5,181 bases of DNA from Rhizobium sp. Q54 (GCA_943324395.2 CALPLL020000136.1:1-5181); one strand, 5' to 3'. Counted from the stretch's first letter, positions 1 to 5,181 are shown. Translations and numbers: made by a program. Notes: generated by a model not told the origin, from the letters alone.

Positions 1-56
1 ATGATATTATAATTTGGCACTAAAATTGTTTAACAAATTTTAACTAAATAGTTCGG

Positions 57-87
57 CAAAACTAACTATTTTTGTAATGAACAACAA
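57..87 (-). promoter_or_regulatory. Candidate leftward (divergent) flavobacterial promoter
   Basis: On the minus strand, 64-57 reads TAGTTTTG, a full match to the Bacteroidota -7 consensus TAnnTTTG. TTG triplets at 87-85 and 84-82 lie 20 and 17 nt upstream, inside the 17-23 nt range for the -33 element. Transcription would run leftward out of the window, implying a gene transcribed away from the lipoprotein, but none is visible in the 56 nt available. Both motifs are short and the region is AT-rich, so chance is a real possibility. Confidence 0.35.
67..74 (+). promoter_or_regulatory. Candidate -7 element for the lipoprotein/barrel operon
   Basis: TATTTTTG is a full TAnnTTTG match. No TTG is present 17-23 nt upstream, so only half of the promoter is recognisable. 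If used, transcription would start a few bases after position 74, that is at or just after the ATG at 77. The ATG at 104 would then be the usable start of the lipoprotein gene. Confidence 0.35.
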
Positions 88-103
88 TATAAAATGCATA
101 GAT

Positions 104-1162
104 ATGAAAACTAATTATTTTTCTTCGGCAAAATCGACCTCAATTTATTATCTAATTTTAGGTTTTAGTATGGTAATGGTTTCATGTGGTTCCTATAAAA
201 GCAGTACTTACTATGATCGTGACGGCATCTACGGATCAGACGAAAATGAAAGTAAAAATTCTAATAAAAATGTAGATAAATATAAGGAATACTTCAGTTC
301 ATTGAGAGAAAATAAGGAGCAGGAGCAGGTTTTTACAGATGTTGAAAATTATTCTAGTGTTCAAGATTCTGTAAATAATAAGTCTGAAAAAGCTATTACA
401 AGTTATTCTGGTTGGGGTAATAACCAACAACCTGTAAATATTACTATTTATGAAAATAATTGGGGTTGGCGCAACCAAGGCTATAATACTTATTGGAATT
501 ATGGTTGGAATTGGAATTTTGGTTGGAATTCATGGTATGGACCAAGCATAGGTTATGGATGGGGATGGGATAATTGGTACGGACCGAATTACGGATATTA
601 TGGTTGGGGTTACAACAATTATTACAATCCTTATTACGGATATTATGGATATAATGGATACTACGGATACAACAATAATAATTATGGAAATCCATATCAT
701 TACTCTTATAGTAATGGAATAAGAGGAGGTCGTACAAGCGGTCGCGTTTCTAATCGATATGATTTTGGAAGAGATGGAATTGCAAATACCCGTGACAATA
801 CTTCGGTGGGGAGAAGAAATAATATTTCAAACGGGGTTAGAAATTCAGATCAAATTTCACCAAGGAGTTACGATGGAGTTAGATCAAATGATGTAAATCC
901 AAGATCAGTTAATAATAATCCTAGAAATTATTCCCCTACAAGAGTTGAAACTGAATCGCCTAGAAATTATACTACTCCAGTTAGAATAGAATCAGCTTAT
1001 CCTAGTGAAAGTTCCTCCCCAAGAAATACAACACCAGTTAGAGTTGAATCTTCTCCTAGAAGTGAAATTTCTTCTCCTAGAAGTTATTCAAGTCCAAGTT
1101 ATGGTGGTGGAAATTATGGTGGCGGACGATCAGGTGGTTCTGGTGGTGGCGGAAGACGTTAA
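104..1162 (+). CDS. Predicted lipoprotein, Tyr/Gly/Trp/Asn-rich with PR repeats
   Basis: This encodes a 352-residue exported protein of unknown function. Residues 1-28 form a lipoprotein signal: Lys at 2 and 10, a hydrophobic stretch, and a lipobox-like VMVSC with Cys28 as the probable acylated residue. An acidic/polar segment follows to about residue 110. Next comes a strikingly aromatic low-complexity region (about 120-204) rich in WG, YG, YYG and NN. Seven PRS/PRN units lie between about 253 and 327, and the tail is Gly-rich (about 334-350). I recall similar low-complexity flavobacterial proteins being misannotated as prolyl-tRNA synthetase or vitellogenin-like; no synthetase motif is present. 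An ATG at 77 would add nine residues, but it lies only 3 nt past a -7-like element and gives a less typical signal n-region, so 104 is preferred. The FadL-like gene begins 43 nt downstream, which suggests co-transcription. A surface or outer-membrane role is inferred. Confidence 0.8.
   Translation: MKTNYFSSAKSTSIYYLILGFSMVMVSCGSYKSSTYYDRDGIYGSDENESKNSNKNVDKYKEYFSSLRENKEQEQVFTDVENYSSVQDSVNNKSEKAITSYSGWGNNQQPVNITIYENNWGWRNQGYNTYWNYGWNWNFGWNSWYGPSIGYGWGWDNWYGPNYGYYGWGYNNYYNPYYGYYGYNGYYGYNNNNYGNPYHYSYSNGIRGGRTSGRVSNRYDFGRDGIANTRDNTSVGRRNNISNGVRNSDQISPRSYDGVRSNDVNPRSVNNNPRNYSPTRVETESPRNYTTPVRIESAYPSESSSPRNTTPVRVESSPRSEISSPRSYSSPSYGGGNYGGGRSGGSGGGGRR
632..670 (+). repeat. Four tandem 9-bp units encoding Tyr-x-Gly
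   Basis: Four consecutive 9-nt units (TATTACGGA and variants) at 632-667, followed by TAC, encode YYG-YYG-YNG-YYG-Y inside the aromatic region of the lipoprotein. The units differ mainly at third codon positions. The unit length keeps frame, so copy-number change would alter length without breaking the protein. Looser relatives (WYGP, YGYYGWG) lie upstream of the tract. Confidence 0.65.
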
Positions 1163-1205
1163 AGGCTACTTATTTAAATTTCAATATTAAATAATTCTAA
1201 TTAAA

Positions 1206-2738
1206 ATGAAAAAAAACATAATATTAATCATTTTAGGTTTATATAGCTCATTTACGTATTCGCAAGATATTTCAGATGGGCTTCGGTTTTCTCAAGATAA
1301 TTTACTCGGAACTGCAAGATTTAGCGCTATGAGTGGAGCTTTTGGAGCATTAGGAGGAGATTTTTCTTCAATTAATGTAAATCCAGCTGGATCAGCAATA
1401 TTTTTGAATAATCAAGTAGCTTTAACTTTGAGTACTTATGGCGTCAAAAATAAATCGAATTATTTCGGTACCAACGATATAGAAAATTCAACTACCTCTG
1501 ATATTAATCAATTTGGAGCCGTTTTTGTATTGAAAAACACAGATAAAAGAAGCGATTGGAGTAAATTTAGTTTTGCTATAAATTATGAAAATGCTAATAA
1601 TTATGATAATGGAATTTTTTCTTCAGGTACCAATCCAACGAATTCTATCGGTAATTATTTTTTATATTTTGCCAATAGAAATAATGGGGTTTCATTGTCA
1701 AATCTTCAAACTCAATCTGGAGAGTCTATCAGCAGCTTATACGATTACTTAGGCTCTAATTATGGGTTTGGTACTCAACAAGCTTTTTTAGGTTATCAAG
1801 CTTATATTATTGACCCGGATCCAAATTATAACGATGTTTCAAATAGAACTTATATTTCATTAATACCTTCTACTGGAGGAAATTACAAACAAGAAAACTA
1901 TTTTAAATCAAATGGTTATAACGGCAAACTCTCTTTTAATGTTTCCGGACAATACAAAGATAAATTCTACTTTGGGATAAATATCAATTCCCGATTTATT
2001 GATTACACTCAAAAAACCAGTTTTTATGAATCCAATTCAAATAATTTATTGACAGGTGTTCAACGACTTCAATTCAACAATGAATTAACCACATATGGAA
2101 ATGGAATTTCAATACAATTAGGAGCCATTGCTAAATTAAACAAGCAAGTTCGTGTTGGTTTAGCATATGAATCTCCAACATGGTATGAAATTACTGACAA
2201 ATTATCTCAGGGAATTTCATCAAAAAGTGCCAATATAATTAGAGAAGTTATAGTAAATCCAACGGTTATAAATGTTTACGAACCATATCAGTTAAGTACA
2301 CCTGGAAAATGGACAAGTAGTTTTGGTTACATTTACAAAAAATCAGGATTATTAAGTATTGATTACTCTATTAAAGATTATGGAAACCTATCATTTTCAC
2401 CAAATAATGATTATAAAGAGGTGAATTCTGAAATAAAAAATAAGCTTGGCGTAGCAACTGAATTAAGAATTGGAGGCGAATATAGAATTAAGGCTTTTAG
2501 TTTGAGAGGAGGCTACCGCACCGAGAAAAGTCCGTATGTTAATCAAACTACAATTGGAAATCTAAAAGGATATTCTGCTGGTTTAGGATATAATTTTGGG
2601 GGAACAAAATTAGATTTAACCTATTCTCATTCTCAACGAGATTACCAATATCAGTTTTTTAATGTTGGTATGACGGATCATTCCAATATTAATTCGGTAA
2701 TGAATAACATTATTATTTCAATTACATTTGAATTATAA
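1206..2738 (+). CDS. FadL/OmpP1/TodX-family outer-membrane transport protein
   Basis: This encodes a 510-residue outer-membrane beta-barrel of the FadL/OmpP1/TodX type, a family that admits hydrophobic small molecules across the outer membrane. The substrate here cannot be told; flavobacterial relatives are sometimes labelled hemin receptors, which the sequence does not demonstrate. Residues 1-19 are a signal peptide, cleaved at YS|Q. The N-terminal segment (about 27-65) carries the family signature: GTARF, AMSGAFGALGGD and NPAG at 59-62, comparable to the NPAG motif in the FadL plug region. The rest is a run of alternating polar/aromatic strands ending in ITFEL, a terminal strand with the penultimate-region aromatic typical of barrels. 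The length fits the family. The 43-nt gap from the lipoprotein gene contains no terminator, so a two-gene operon is likely, ending at the hairpin at 2752-2783. Confidence 0.88.
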   Translation: MKKNIILIILGLYSSFTYSQDISDGLRFSQDNLLGTARFSAMSGAFGALGGDFSSINVNPAGSAIFLNNQVALTLSTYGVKNKSNYFGTNDIENSTTSDINQFGAVFVLKNTDKRSDWSKFSFAINYENANNYDNGIFSSGTNPTNSIGNYFLYFANRNNGVSLSNLQTQSGESISSLYDYLGSNYGFGTQQAFLGYQAYIIDPDPNYNDVSNRTYISLIPSTGGNYKQENYFKSNGYNGKLSFNVSGQYKDKFYFGININSRFIDYTQKTSFYESNSNNLLTGVQRLQFNNELTTYGNGISIQLGAIAKLNKQVRVGLAYESPTWYEITDKLSQGISSKSANIIREVIVNPTVINVYEPYQLSTPGKWTSSFGYIYKKSGLLSIDYSIKDYGNLSFSPNNDYKEVNSEIKNKLGVATELRIGGEYRIKAFSLRGGYRTEKSPYVNQTTIGNLKGYSAGLGYNFGGTKLDLTYSHSQRDYQYQFFNVGMTDHSNINSVMNNIIISITFEL

Positions 2739-2751
2739 AAAATCACATCAT

Positions 2752-2783
2752 AAAAAAGGCTGCCAAAATGGGCAGCCTTTTTT
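2752..2783. terminator. Bidirectional intrinsic terminator
   Basis: A perfect 13-bp inverted repeat (2752-2764 with 2771-2783) encloses a 6-nt loop, AAAATG. The GC-rich core GGCTGCC/GGCAGCC is flanked by A6 and T6, so either strand gives a hairpin followed by a U tract. It lies 13 nt past the barrel gene stop and 7 nt past the stop of the converging LytTR gene, so it serves both. Confidence 0.93.
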
Positions 2784-2790
2784 ATAAGAG

Positions 2791-3153
2791 TTATTCTTTT
2801 AAATTAATAAATCGATTAAAAGCTTCTAGTCTTCGCTTAGAAATTGGAATAATAGTACCATTTTCCATCTCACAACTATTTCCATCGGTTTTGATTATTC
2901 TTTTTAAATAGCGCATATTAATAACATACGAATTATGGATTCTAAAAAAAATATTCTTATCTAAAATTCTATTTTCATAATCACCAATATTCTTACTTGA
3001 AATAGAAATTTTTCCATTTTGAAGATAAAAATTGGTATATCTCCCTTCCGATTTACAGAAAATAATATCATTCATTTTAATAAAATAAATCTCTTTAACT
3101 GTAGCTATTGCTACATAATCTCGAATTAACTTTTCTTGGCTTTCAATAATCAT
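2791..3153 (-). CDS. Stand-alone LytTR-type DNA-binding protein
   Basis: This encodes a 120-residue protein consisting almost entirely of a LytTR DNA-binding domain (about residues 18-117), the domain used by LytR/AlgR/AgrA-type transcription regulators. Visible family features are the early strand block IIFCKSEGRYTNFYL (30-44), the FFRIHNSYVIN core (69-79, including His73, Asn74 and Ser75), the YLKRI strand, and the closing PISKRR (103-108) before the last helix. Classical relatives are about 230-260 residues, with an N-terminal receiver domain carrying a phosphorylatable Asp; that domain is absent. The first 17 residues are only a short lead-in, and a same-frame stop lies 7-9 nt before the ATG, so an immediate in-frame truncation is unlikely. 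No partner histidine kinase is in the window. It would act in the cytoplasm as a regulator; targets are unknown. A 21-bp-spaced repeat upstream could be its own operator. Confidence 0.9.
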   Translation of the reverse strand: MIIESQEKLIRDYVAIATVKEIYFIKMNDIIFCKSEGRYTNFYLQNGKISISSKNIGDYENRILDKNIFFRIHNSYVINMRYLKRIIKTDGNSCEMENGTIIPISKRRLEAFNRFINLKE

Positions 3154-3214
3154 TTTAATTATTTTATTTGTAAATAGAAATCGATAATTAGTATTAAAAC
3201 TTCAATTTAATAAT

Positions 3215-3251
3215 ACAGTTAACAGCAGAACAATATACAAAAACAGTAGTC
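3215..3251. promoter_or_regulatory. ACAG direct repeats, possible LytTR operator
   Basis: Upstream of the LytTR gene are three copies of ACAG: ACAGTTA at 3215, ACAGCAG at 3222 and ACAGTAG at 3243. The last two start exactly 21 bp apart, two helical turns, and share AACAGYAG. LytTR proteins are known to bind paired direct repeats about 21-22 bp apart with a core resembling ACAGTTnA, and the 3215 copy comes close to that core. Autoregulation is inferred; no -33/-7 promoter could be placed here with confidence. Confidence 0.3.
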
Positions 3252-3285
3252 ATTACAACGATTGAAAAAAATCTTTTTTTGATAT

Positions 3286-3314
3286 AAAAAAAGCACCTGA
3301 TTTCTCAAGTGCTT
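3286..3314 (-). terminator. Intrinsic terminator of the small secreted peptide gene
   Basis: On the minus strand, 3314-3305 (AAGCACTTGA) pairs with 3300-3291 (TCAGGTGCTT) in a 10-bp stem with one U-G wobble. The loop is a GAAA tetraloop and a U run follows (3292-3286). It starts 22 nt after the stop of the 57-residue peptide gene. On the plus strand the wobble becomes a C-A mismatch, so it fits minus-strand transcription better. Confidence 0.85.
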
Positions 3315-3336
3315 AATAAAATAATATAAGATTTAA

Positions 3337-3510
3337 TTATTTTTTTTCTGACATTTTAGCGCAACATCCACCTTTTTTTTCTTTATCACAAGATTTCATT
3401 TCTTTAGCACTTTCTTTTTTATCAGAAGCTTTTGGTTTTTTTTCTTGAGCATTGATAGTCATTGAAGCTGTACAAAGTGATAAAGCTAACACTGCAATTA
3501 AATTTTTCAT
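3337..3510 (-). CDS. Small secreted Lys-rich, Cys-containing peptide
   Basis: This encodes a 57-residue peptide of unknown function. Residues 1-21 are a clear signal peptide (MKNLIAVLALSLCTASMTINA, then Q22), cleaved at NA|Q in the flavobacterial style. The mature part, about 36 residues, is dominated by Lys, Glu and Ser and has three cysteines, in KSCDKEKKGGCCAKM: Cys41 and the pair Cys49-Cys50. It would sit in the periplasm or outside the cell. The Cys-x7-Cys-Cys arrangement could bind a metal or form a disulfide, but that is inference. Support for a real gene: a good signal peptide, an ATG followed by AAA, and a matching terminator 22 nt beyond the stop. It diverges from the M28 peptidase gene. 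A weak -7-like TAGATTTA lies on the minus strand at 3550-3543, with no matching TTG. The coding strand has three runs of exactly eight A (complements of 3340-3347, 3373-3380 and 3436-3443), which are slippage-prone. Confidence 0.85.
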   Translation of the reverse strand: MKNLIAVLALSLCTASMTINAQEKKPKASDKKESAKEMKSCDKEKKGGCCAKMSEKK

Positions 3511-3661
3511 ATTTGTTTATTTTTATATTAATAATCCTATTGTAAATCTAAGAATATTATTTTAAAATCTAAAATATTTATATTTTTTTTATCATTTTGA
3601 ATTTACAAAAGAAAAAACCGAGAATAAAAAAATAATTGTGATATTTGTAAAAAGTAAACCT
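3511..3661. other. Divergent intergenic region with weak promoter motifs
   Basis: This 151-nt, very AT-rich spacer must hold the promoters for both the small peptide (leftward) and the M28 peptidase (rightward). The best -7 candidates match 7 of 8 consensus positions: TAGATTTA on the minus strand (3550-3543), and GATATTTG (3640-3647) and TCATTTTG (3592-3599) on the plus strand. None has a TTG at the expected distance, so I assign no promoter firmly. Confidence 0.4.
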
Positions 3662-4663
3662 ATGAAAAATAATAGACTATCATTCTTGCTGGCAATTTTT
3701 ACTGCAATCACTTTTGCCCAAGTTTCACCTACAAAATATATCAAATCAATTTCCAAAGAGTCATTAAAAACGAATCTATACATCATTGCATCAAATGAAA
3801 TGGAAGGTCGAGATACTGGTTCAAAAGGTCAAAAGAAAGCAGGTGAATATTTAATTTCACAATATTTAAAAGCGGGGATTTCATTTCCTGATGGGGCTTC
3901 AGATTATTATCAAAGAATTCCGGCTTCTTATTTGAATGCTAGAAGAAATGAAAATTTACCAGATTCAGAAAATATTTGGGCATTCATAAAAGGTACAGAA
4001 AAACCTGAGGAAGTTCTTGTAATTTCAGCTCATTACGATCATATTGGTATTAAAAATGGAGAGATTAATTATGGTGCAGATGATGATGGTTCAGGAACTG
4101 TTGCGGTATTAGAAATTGCAAAAGCCTTTCAAAAAGCTAAAGTAGAAGGCCATGGACCAAAGCGTTCCATCCTTTTTTTACATGTAACCGGTGAAGAACA
4201 TGGTCTTCATGGTTCAAGATTTTACTCAGAAAATCCATTATTCCCAATTGCTAACACAATTACCGACGTGAATATAGACATGATTGGACGCCGTGATGAA
4301 TTACATAAAGACTCAAATGATTATGTTTATATAATTGGTTCCGACTATTTATCATCAGATTTATATACAATTTGTGAAGAAGCAAATAAGAATTATATCA
4401 AAACTAATTTAGATTATACTTTTAATGATAGAAATGATCCAAACCGATTTTATTATCGTTCAGACCACTATAATTTTGCAAAAAAGGGAATTCCAGCAGT
4501 GTTTTTATTCAATGGTGTTCATGCCGATTACCACAAACCTACAGATACTCCTGACAAAATAGAATTCGATGCTTTGGAAAAAAGAGCACAATTAGCATTT
4601 GCAATAGCGTGGGAATTAGCCAATAGAGAGAATCGCCCTGTAGTTGACAAATCTGGAAAATAA
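3662..4663 (+). CDS. Secreted M28-family zinc metallopeptidase
   Basis: This encodes a 333-residue exported metallopeptidase of family M28, whose members are mostly aminopeptidases using two zinc ions. Residues 1-20 are a signal peptide (MKNNRLSFLLAIFTAITFAQ), likely cleaved at A|Q. The full ligand set is visible: His124 and Asp126 in AHYDH, bridging Asp141 in GADDDGSG, catalytic Glu178 and metal-binding Glu179 in TGEEHG, Asp206 in NIDMIGR, and His291 in YHKPTDT. A conserved YYRSDHYNF (264-272) precedes the last ligand. The N-terminal NEMEGRDTGSKGQKKAGEYL is also typical of the family. No PA or C-terminal sorting domain is seen, so it is a minimal catalytic unit, probably periplasmic or outer-membrane associated. 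M28 also contains glutaminyl cyclases, but the complete two-zinc motif favours a peptidase. A GTG at 3638 is in frame but would put eight residues before the signal peptide, so the ATG at 3662 is chosen. It appears monocistronic. Confidence 0.93.
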   Translation: MKNNRLSFLLAIFTAITFAQVSPTKYIKSISKESLKTNLYIIASNEMEGRDTGSKGQKKAGEYLISQYLKAGISFPDGASDYYQRIPASYLNARRNENLPDSENIWAFIKGTEKPEEVLVISAHYDHIGIKNGEINYGADDDGSGTVAVLEIAKAFQKAKVEGHGPKRSILFLHVTGEEHGLHGSRFYSENPLFPIANTITDVNIDMIGRRDELHKDSNDYVYIIGSDYLSSDLYTICEEANKNYIKTNLDYTFNDRNDPNRFYYRSDHYNFAKKGIPAVFLFNGVHADYHKPTDTPDKIEFDALEKRAQLAFAIAWELANRENRPVVDKSGK

Positions 4664-4694
4664 AAGTTAAAAAAATCAATAGATTACTTTAAAC

Positions 4695-4729
4695 AAAAAA
4701 CCATTTTACTTTCGTAAAATGGTTTTTTT
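4695..4729. terminator. Bidirectional intrinsic terminator
   Basis: A perfect 15-bp inverted repeat (4695-4709 with 4714-4728) with a 4-nt TTTC loop (GAAA on the minus strand) has A6 on one side and T7 on the other. It lies about 31 nt past the M28 stop and only 7 nt past the 3' end of the minus-strand tRNA, so it can end transcription from both sides. Confidence 0.92.
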
Positions 4730-4735
4730 AAAAAG

Positions 4736-4809
4736 AGCCGGCGGAGGGACTCGAACCCACGACCTGCTGATTACAAATCAGCTGCTCTAGCCAACTGAGC
4801 TACGCTGGC
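4736..4809 (-). tRNA. tRNA-Thr(UGU)
   Basis: This 74-nt cloverleaf is read on the minus strand. The acceptor stem is GCCAGCG/CGCCGGC, the D arm GCTC/GAGC, the anticodon stem GCTGA/TCAGC, and the loop TTTGTAA carries anticodon TGT at 4775-4773, which decodes ACA threonine. The T loop is TTCGAGT, the discriminator is U at 4736, and CCA is not encoded. G1-C72 and C2-G71 agree with known bacterial threonine identity pairs. Two stem pairs are mismatched: A4-C69 (4806/4740) and U50-U64 (4759/4745). All other positions look canonical and a strong promoter sits upstream, so it is probably functional. Confidence 0.95.
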
Positions 4810-4824
4810 GACTAATTTCGTGTG

Positions 4825-4854
4825 CAAATATAGAATTGAATTTGTAAAATCCAA
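4825..4854 (-). promoter_or_regulatory. Promoter of tRNA-Thr, full flavobacterial consensus
   Basis: On the minus strand, TTG at 4854-4852 is followed 19 nt later by TATATTTG at 4832-4825, matching both parts of the Bacteroidota consensus TTG-N17-23-TAnnTTTG. Initiation a few bases after 4825 would leave a leader of roughly 10 nt before the tRNA 5' end at 4809. This is the clearest promoter in the window, and it suggests the tRNA has its own transcription start rather than depending on the upstream 89-residue gene. Confidence 0.75.
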
Positions 4855-4884
4855 AATATATTTTACCTTTTTTTATAGTTTTAT

Positions 4885-5154
4885 TTATTGTAAAGCGTTG
4901 ATTTTAGTAATCAATTGATTAGCAACTTGTTCCAATTCAACATTAATTTGTTTGAAATGTGCTTTTTTATTCTCAACATTTTTTGCGTTTACTTTTCCTA
5001 TTAAAGAATCAAAACTTACAATTGCTTCATCAATTAATGCATTTGTTTCGTCTGTTGGTTTTCCTGTTGTTGCAATTTCAAATAAATAAACTGCTTCAAT
5101 AATATCACCTAAAACGTAGTTGATGTCTTTTTTTAAATTTCTAACGTTTGCCAT
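4885..5154 (-). CDS. Conserved-looking small helical protein, function unknown
   Basis: This encodes an 89-residue cytoplasmic protein with no signal peptide, Cys or Trp. Three amphipathic stretches suggest a small helical bundle: about 3-28 (NLKKDINYVLGDIIEAVYLF), 35-56 (ETNALIDEAIVSFDSLIGKV) and 60-87 (ending LEQVANQLITKINAL). The sequence reads as complete: ATG, full hydrophobic register and an ordinary TAA stop. It resembles short hypothetical proteins I associate with Flavobacteriaceae, but I know of no assigned function and recognise no catalytic or DNA-binding motif. No hairpin terminator is seen between its stop and the tRNA promoter, so readthrough into the tRNA is possible. Its own promoter lies at or beyond the window edge. 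Confidence 0.8.
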   Translation of the reverse strand: MANVRNLKKDINYVLGDIIEAVYLFEIATTGKPTDETNALIDEAIVSFDSLIGKVNAKNVENKKAHFKQINVELEQVANQLITKINALQ

Positions 5155-5181
5155 TTTATATTTAATTTAATTTAAATTTCC
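5155..5181 (-). other. A/T-only leader of the 89-residue gene
   Basis: The 27 nt before the ATG are nearly all A and T, with TTTAA repeated three times (5161-5175) and a self-complementary ATTTAAAT. No Shine-Dalgarno is present, as usual for Bacteroidota A-rich leaders. No full -7 motif fits before the window ends. Confidence 0.4.

Larger units (their letters stand above)
52..133 (+). repeat. Partial direct duplication spanning the lipoprotein gene start
   Basis: A 16-nt block, AAAACTAACTATTTTT at 58-73, recurs at 107-122 with one change (C to T). A 10-nt block, TTCGGCAAAA, occurs at 52-61 and again at 124-133. The order of the two blocks differs between copies, so this is not a simple tandem duplication. 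The first copy covers the -7 element; the second lies inside the first codons of the lipoprotein gene and lacks the final G of the -7 consensus. Function, if any, is unknown. Confidence 0.5.

Noticed and set aside
22..41. Imperfect inverted repeat in the left edge (TTGTTTAACAA core)
   Set aside because: The stem is almost all A-T with a loop of only 2-4 nt and a bulge; too weak to call an operator or terminator.
77..103. ATG at 77 as the lipoprotein start
   Set aside because: It lies immediately after a -7-like element, where the transcript would barely have begun, and adds nine residues before an otherwise typical lipoprotein signal. It is not excluded if transcription starts farther upstream.
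444..737. 97-codon open frame on the minus strand
   Set aside because: It lies wholly inside the lipoprotein's repetitive aromatic region; its His/Asn/Tyr/Cys-rich product simply mirrors the low-complexity coding strand, and no promoter or terminator supports it.
104..1162. Prolyl-tRNA synthetase or vitellogenin annotation for the low-complexity protein
   Set aside because: No synthetase class II motifs or vitellogenin domains are visible; any such match would come from compositional bias.
1005..1190. 61-codon open frame on the plus strand overlapping the lipoprotein 3' end
   Set aside because: It is another frame of the PR- and Gly-rich repeats, has no start context, and overlaps a clearly coding frame.
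3261..3283. A7-TC-T7 symmetric tract next to the peptide terminator
   Set aside because: It is homopolymer pairing only, with a minimal loop; expected in AT-rich intergenic DNA.
3154..3285. Possible remnant of a receiver domain upstream of the LytTR gene
   Set aside because: The same frame is closed by a stop within 9 nt, and the other minus-strand frame holds only a 19-codon frame with no receiver motif.
3638..3661. GTG at 3638 as the M28 start
   Set aside because: It would place eight residues ahead of a standard signal peptide that begins cleanly at the ATG at 3662.
3592..3786. 64-codon open frame on the minus strand
   Set aside because: It runs antisense through the M28 signal-peptide region and the divergent spacer; its hydrophobic character mirrors the AT-rich DNA.

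Overview
The window looks like an ordinary chromosomal stretch from a Flavobacterium-like member of the Bacteroidota. Four signs point there: the DNA is AT-rich; translation starts sit behind A-rich leaders with no clear Shine-Dalgarno sequence; several sites match the flavobacterial promoter pattern TTG-N17-23-TAnnTTTG; and the exported proteins have signal peptides ending in S-Q or A-Q. No phage, IS element, CRISPR array or defence system was found.

Layout. Positions 1-103 are a leader with overlapping, oppositely oriented promoter-like motifs. Two co-directional plus-strand genes follow: a predicted lipoprotein with a Tyr/Gly/Trp/Asn-rich centre and PR(S/N) repeats (104-1162), then 43 nt later a FadL/OmpP1-type outer-membrane beta-barrel (1206-2738). 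A strong hairpin at 2752-2783 separates them from a converging minus-strand gene for a stand-alone LytTR DNA-binding protein (2791-3153). Next on the minus strand is a 57-residue secreted Lys- and Cys-containing peptide (3337-3510) with its own terminator (3286-3314). It diverges from a plus-strand secreted M28 zinc metallopeptidase (3662-4663). A second two-way hairpin (4695-4729) lies between the peptidase and a minus-strand tRNA-Thr(UGU) (4736-4809), which has a very good promoter match just upstream. The window ends with a small helical protein of unknown function on the minus strand (4885-5154).

How the genes relate. The lipoprotein and the barrel are probably one transcript and may act together at the outer membrane; this is inferred from spacing and predicted location. 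The other genes look like separate transcription units. The least ordinary items are the small Cys-containing exported peptide, the receiver-less LytTR protein with a 21-bp-spaced direct repeat upstream of it, the low-complexity lipoprotein paired with the barrel, and a tRNA with two mismatched stem pairs. Nothing here strongly indicates a new multi-gene system.
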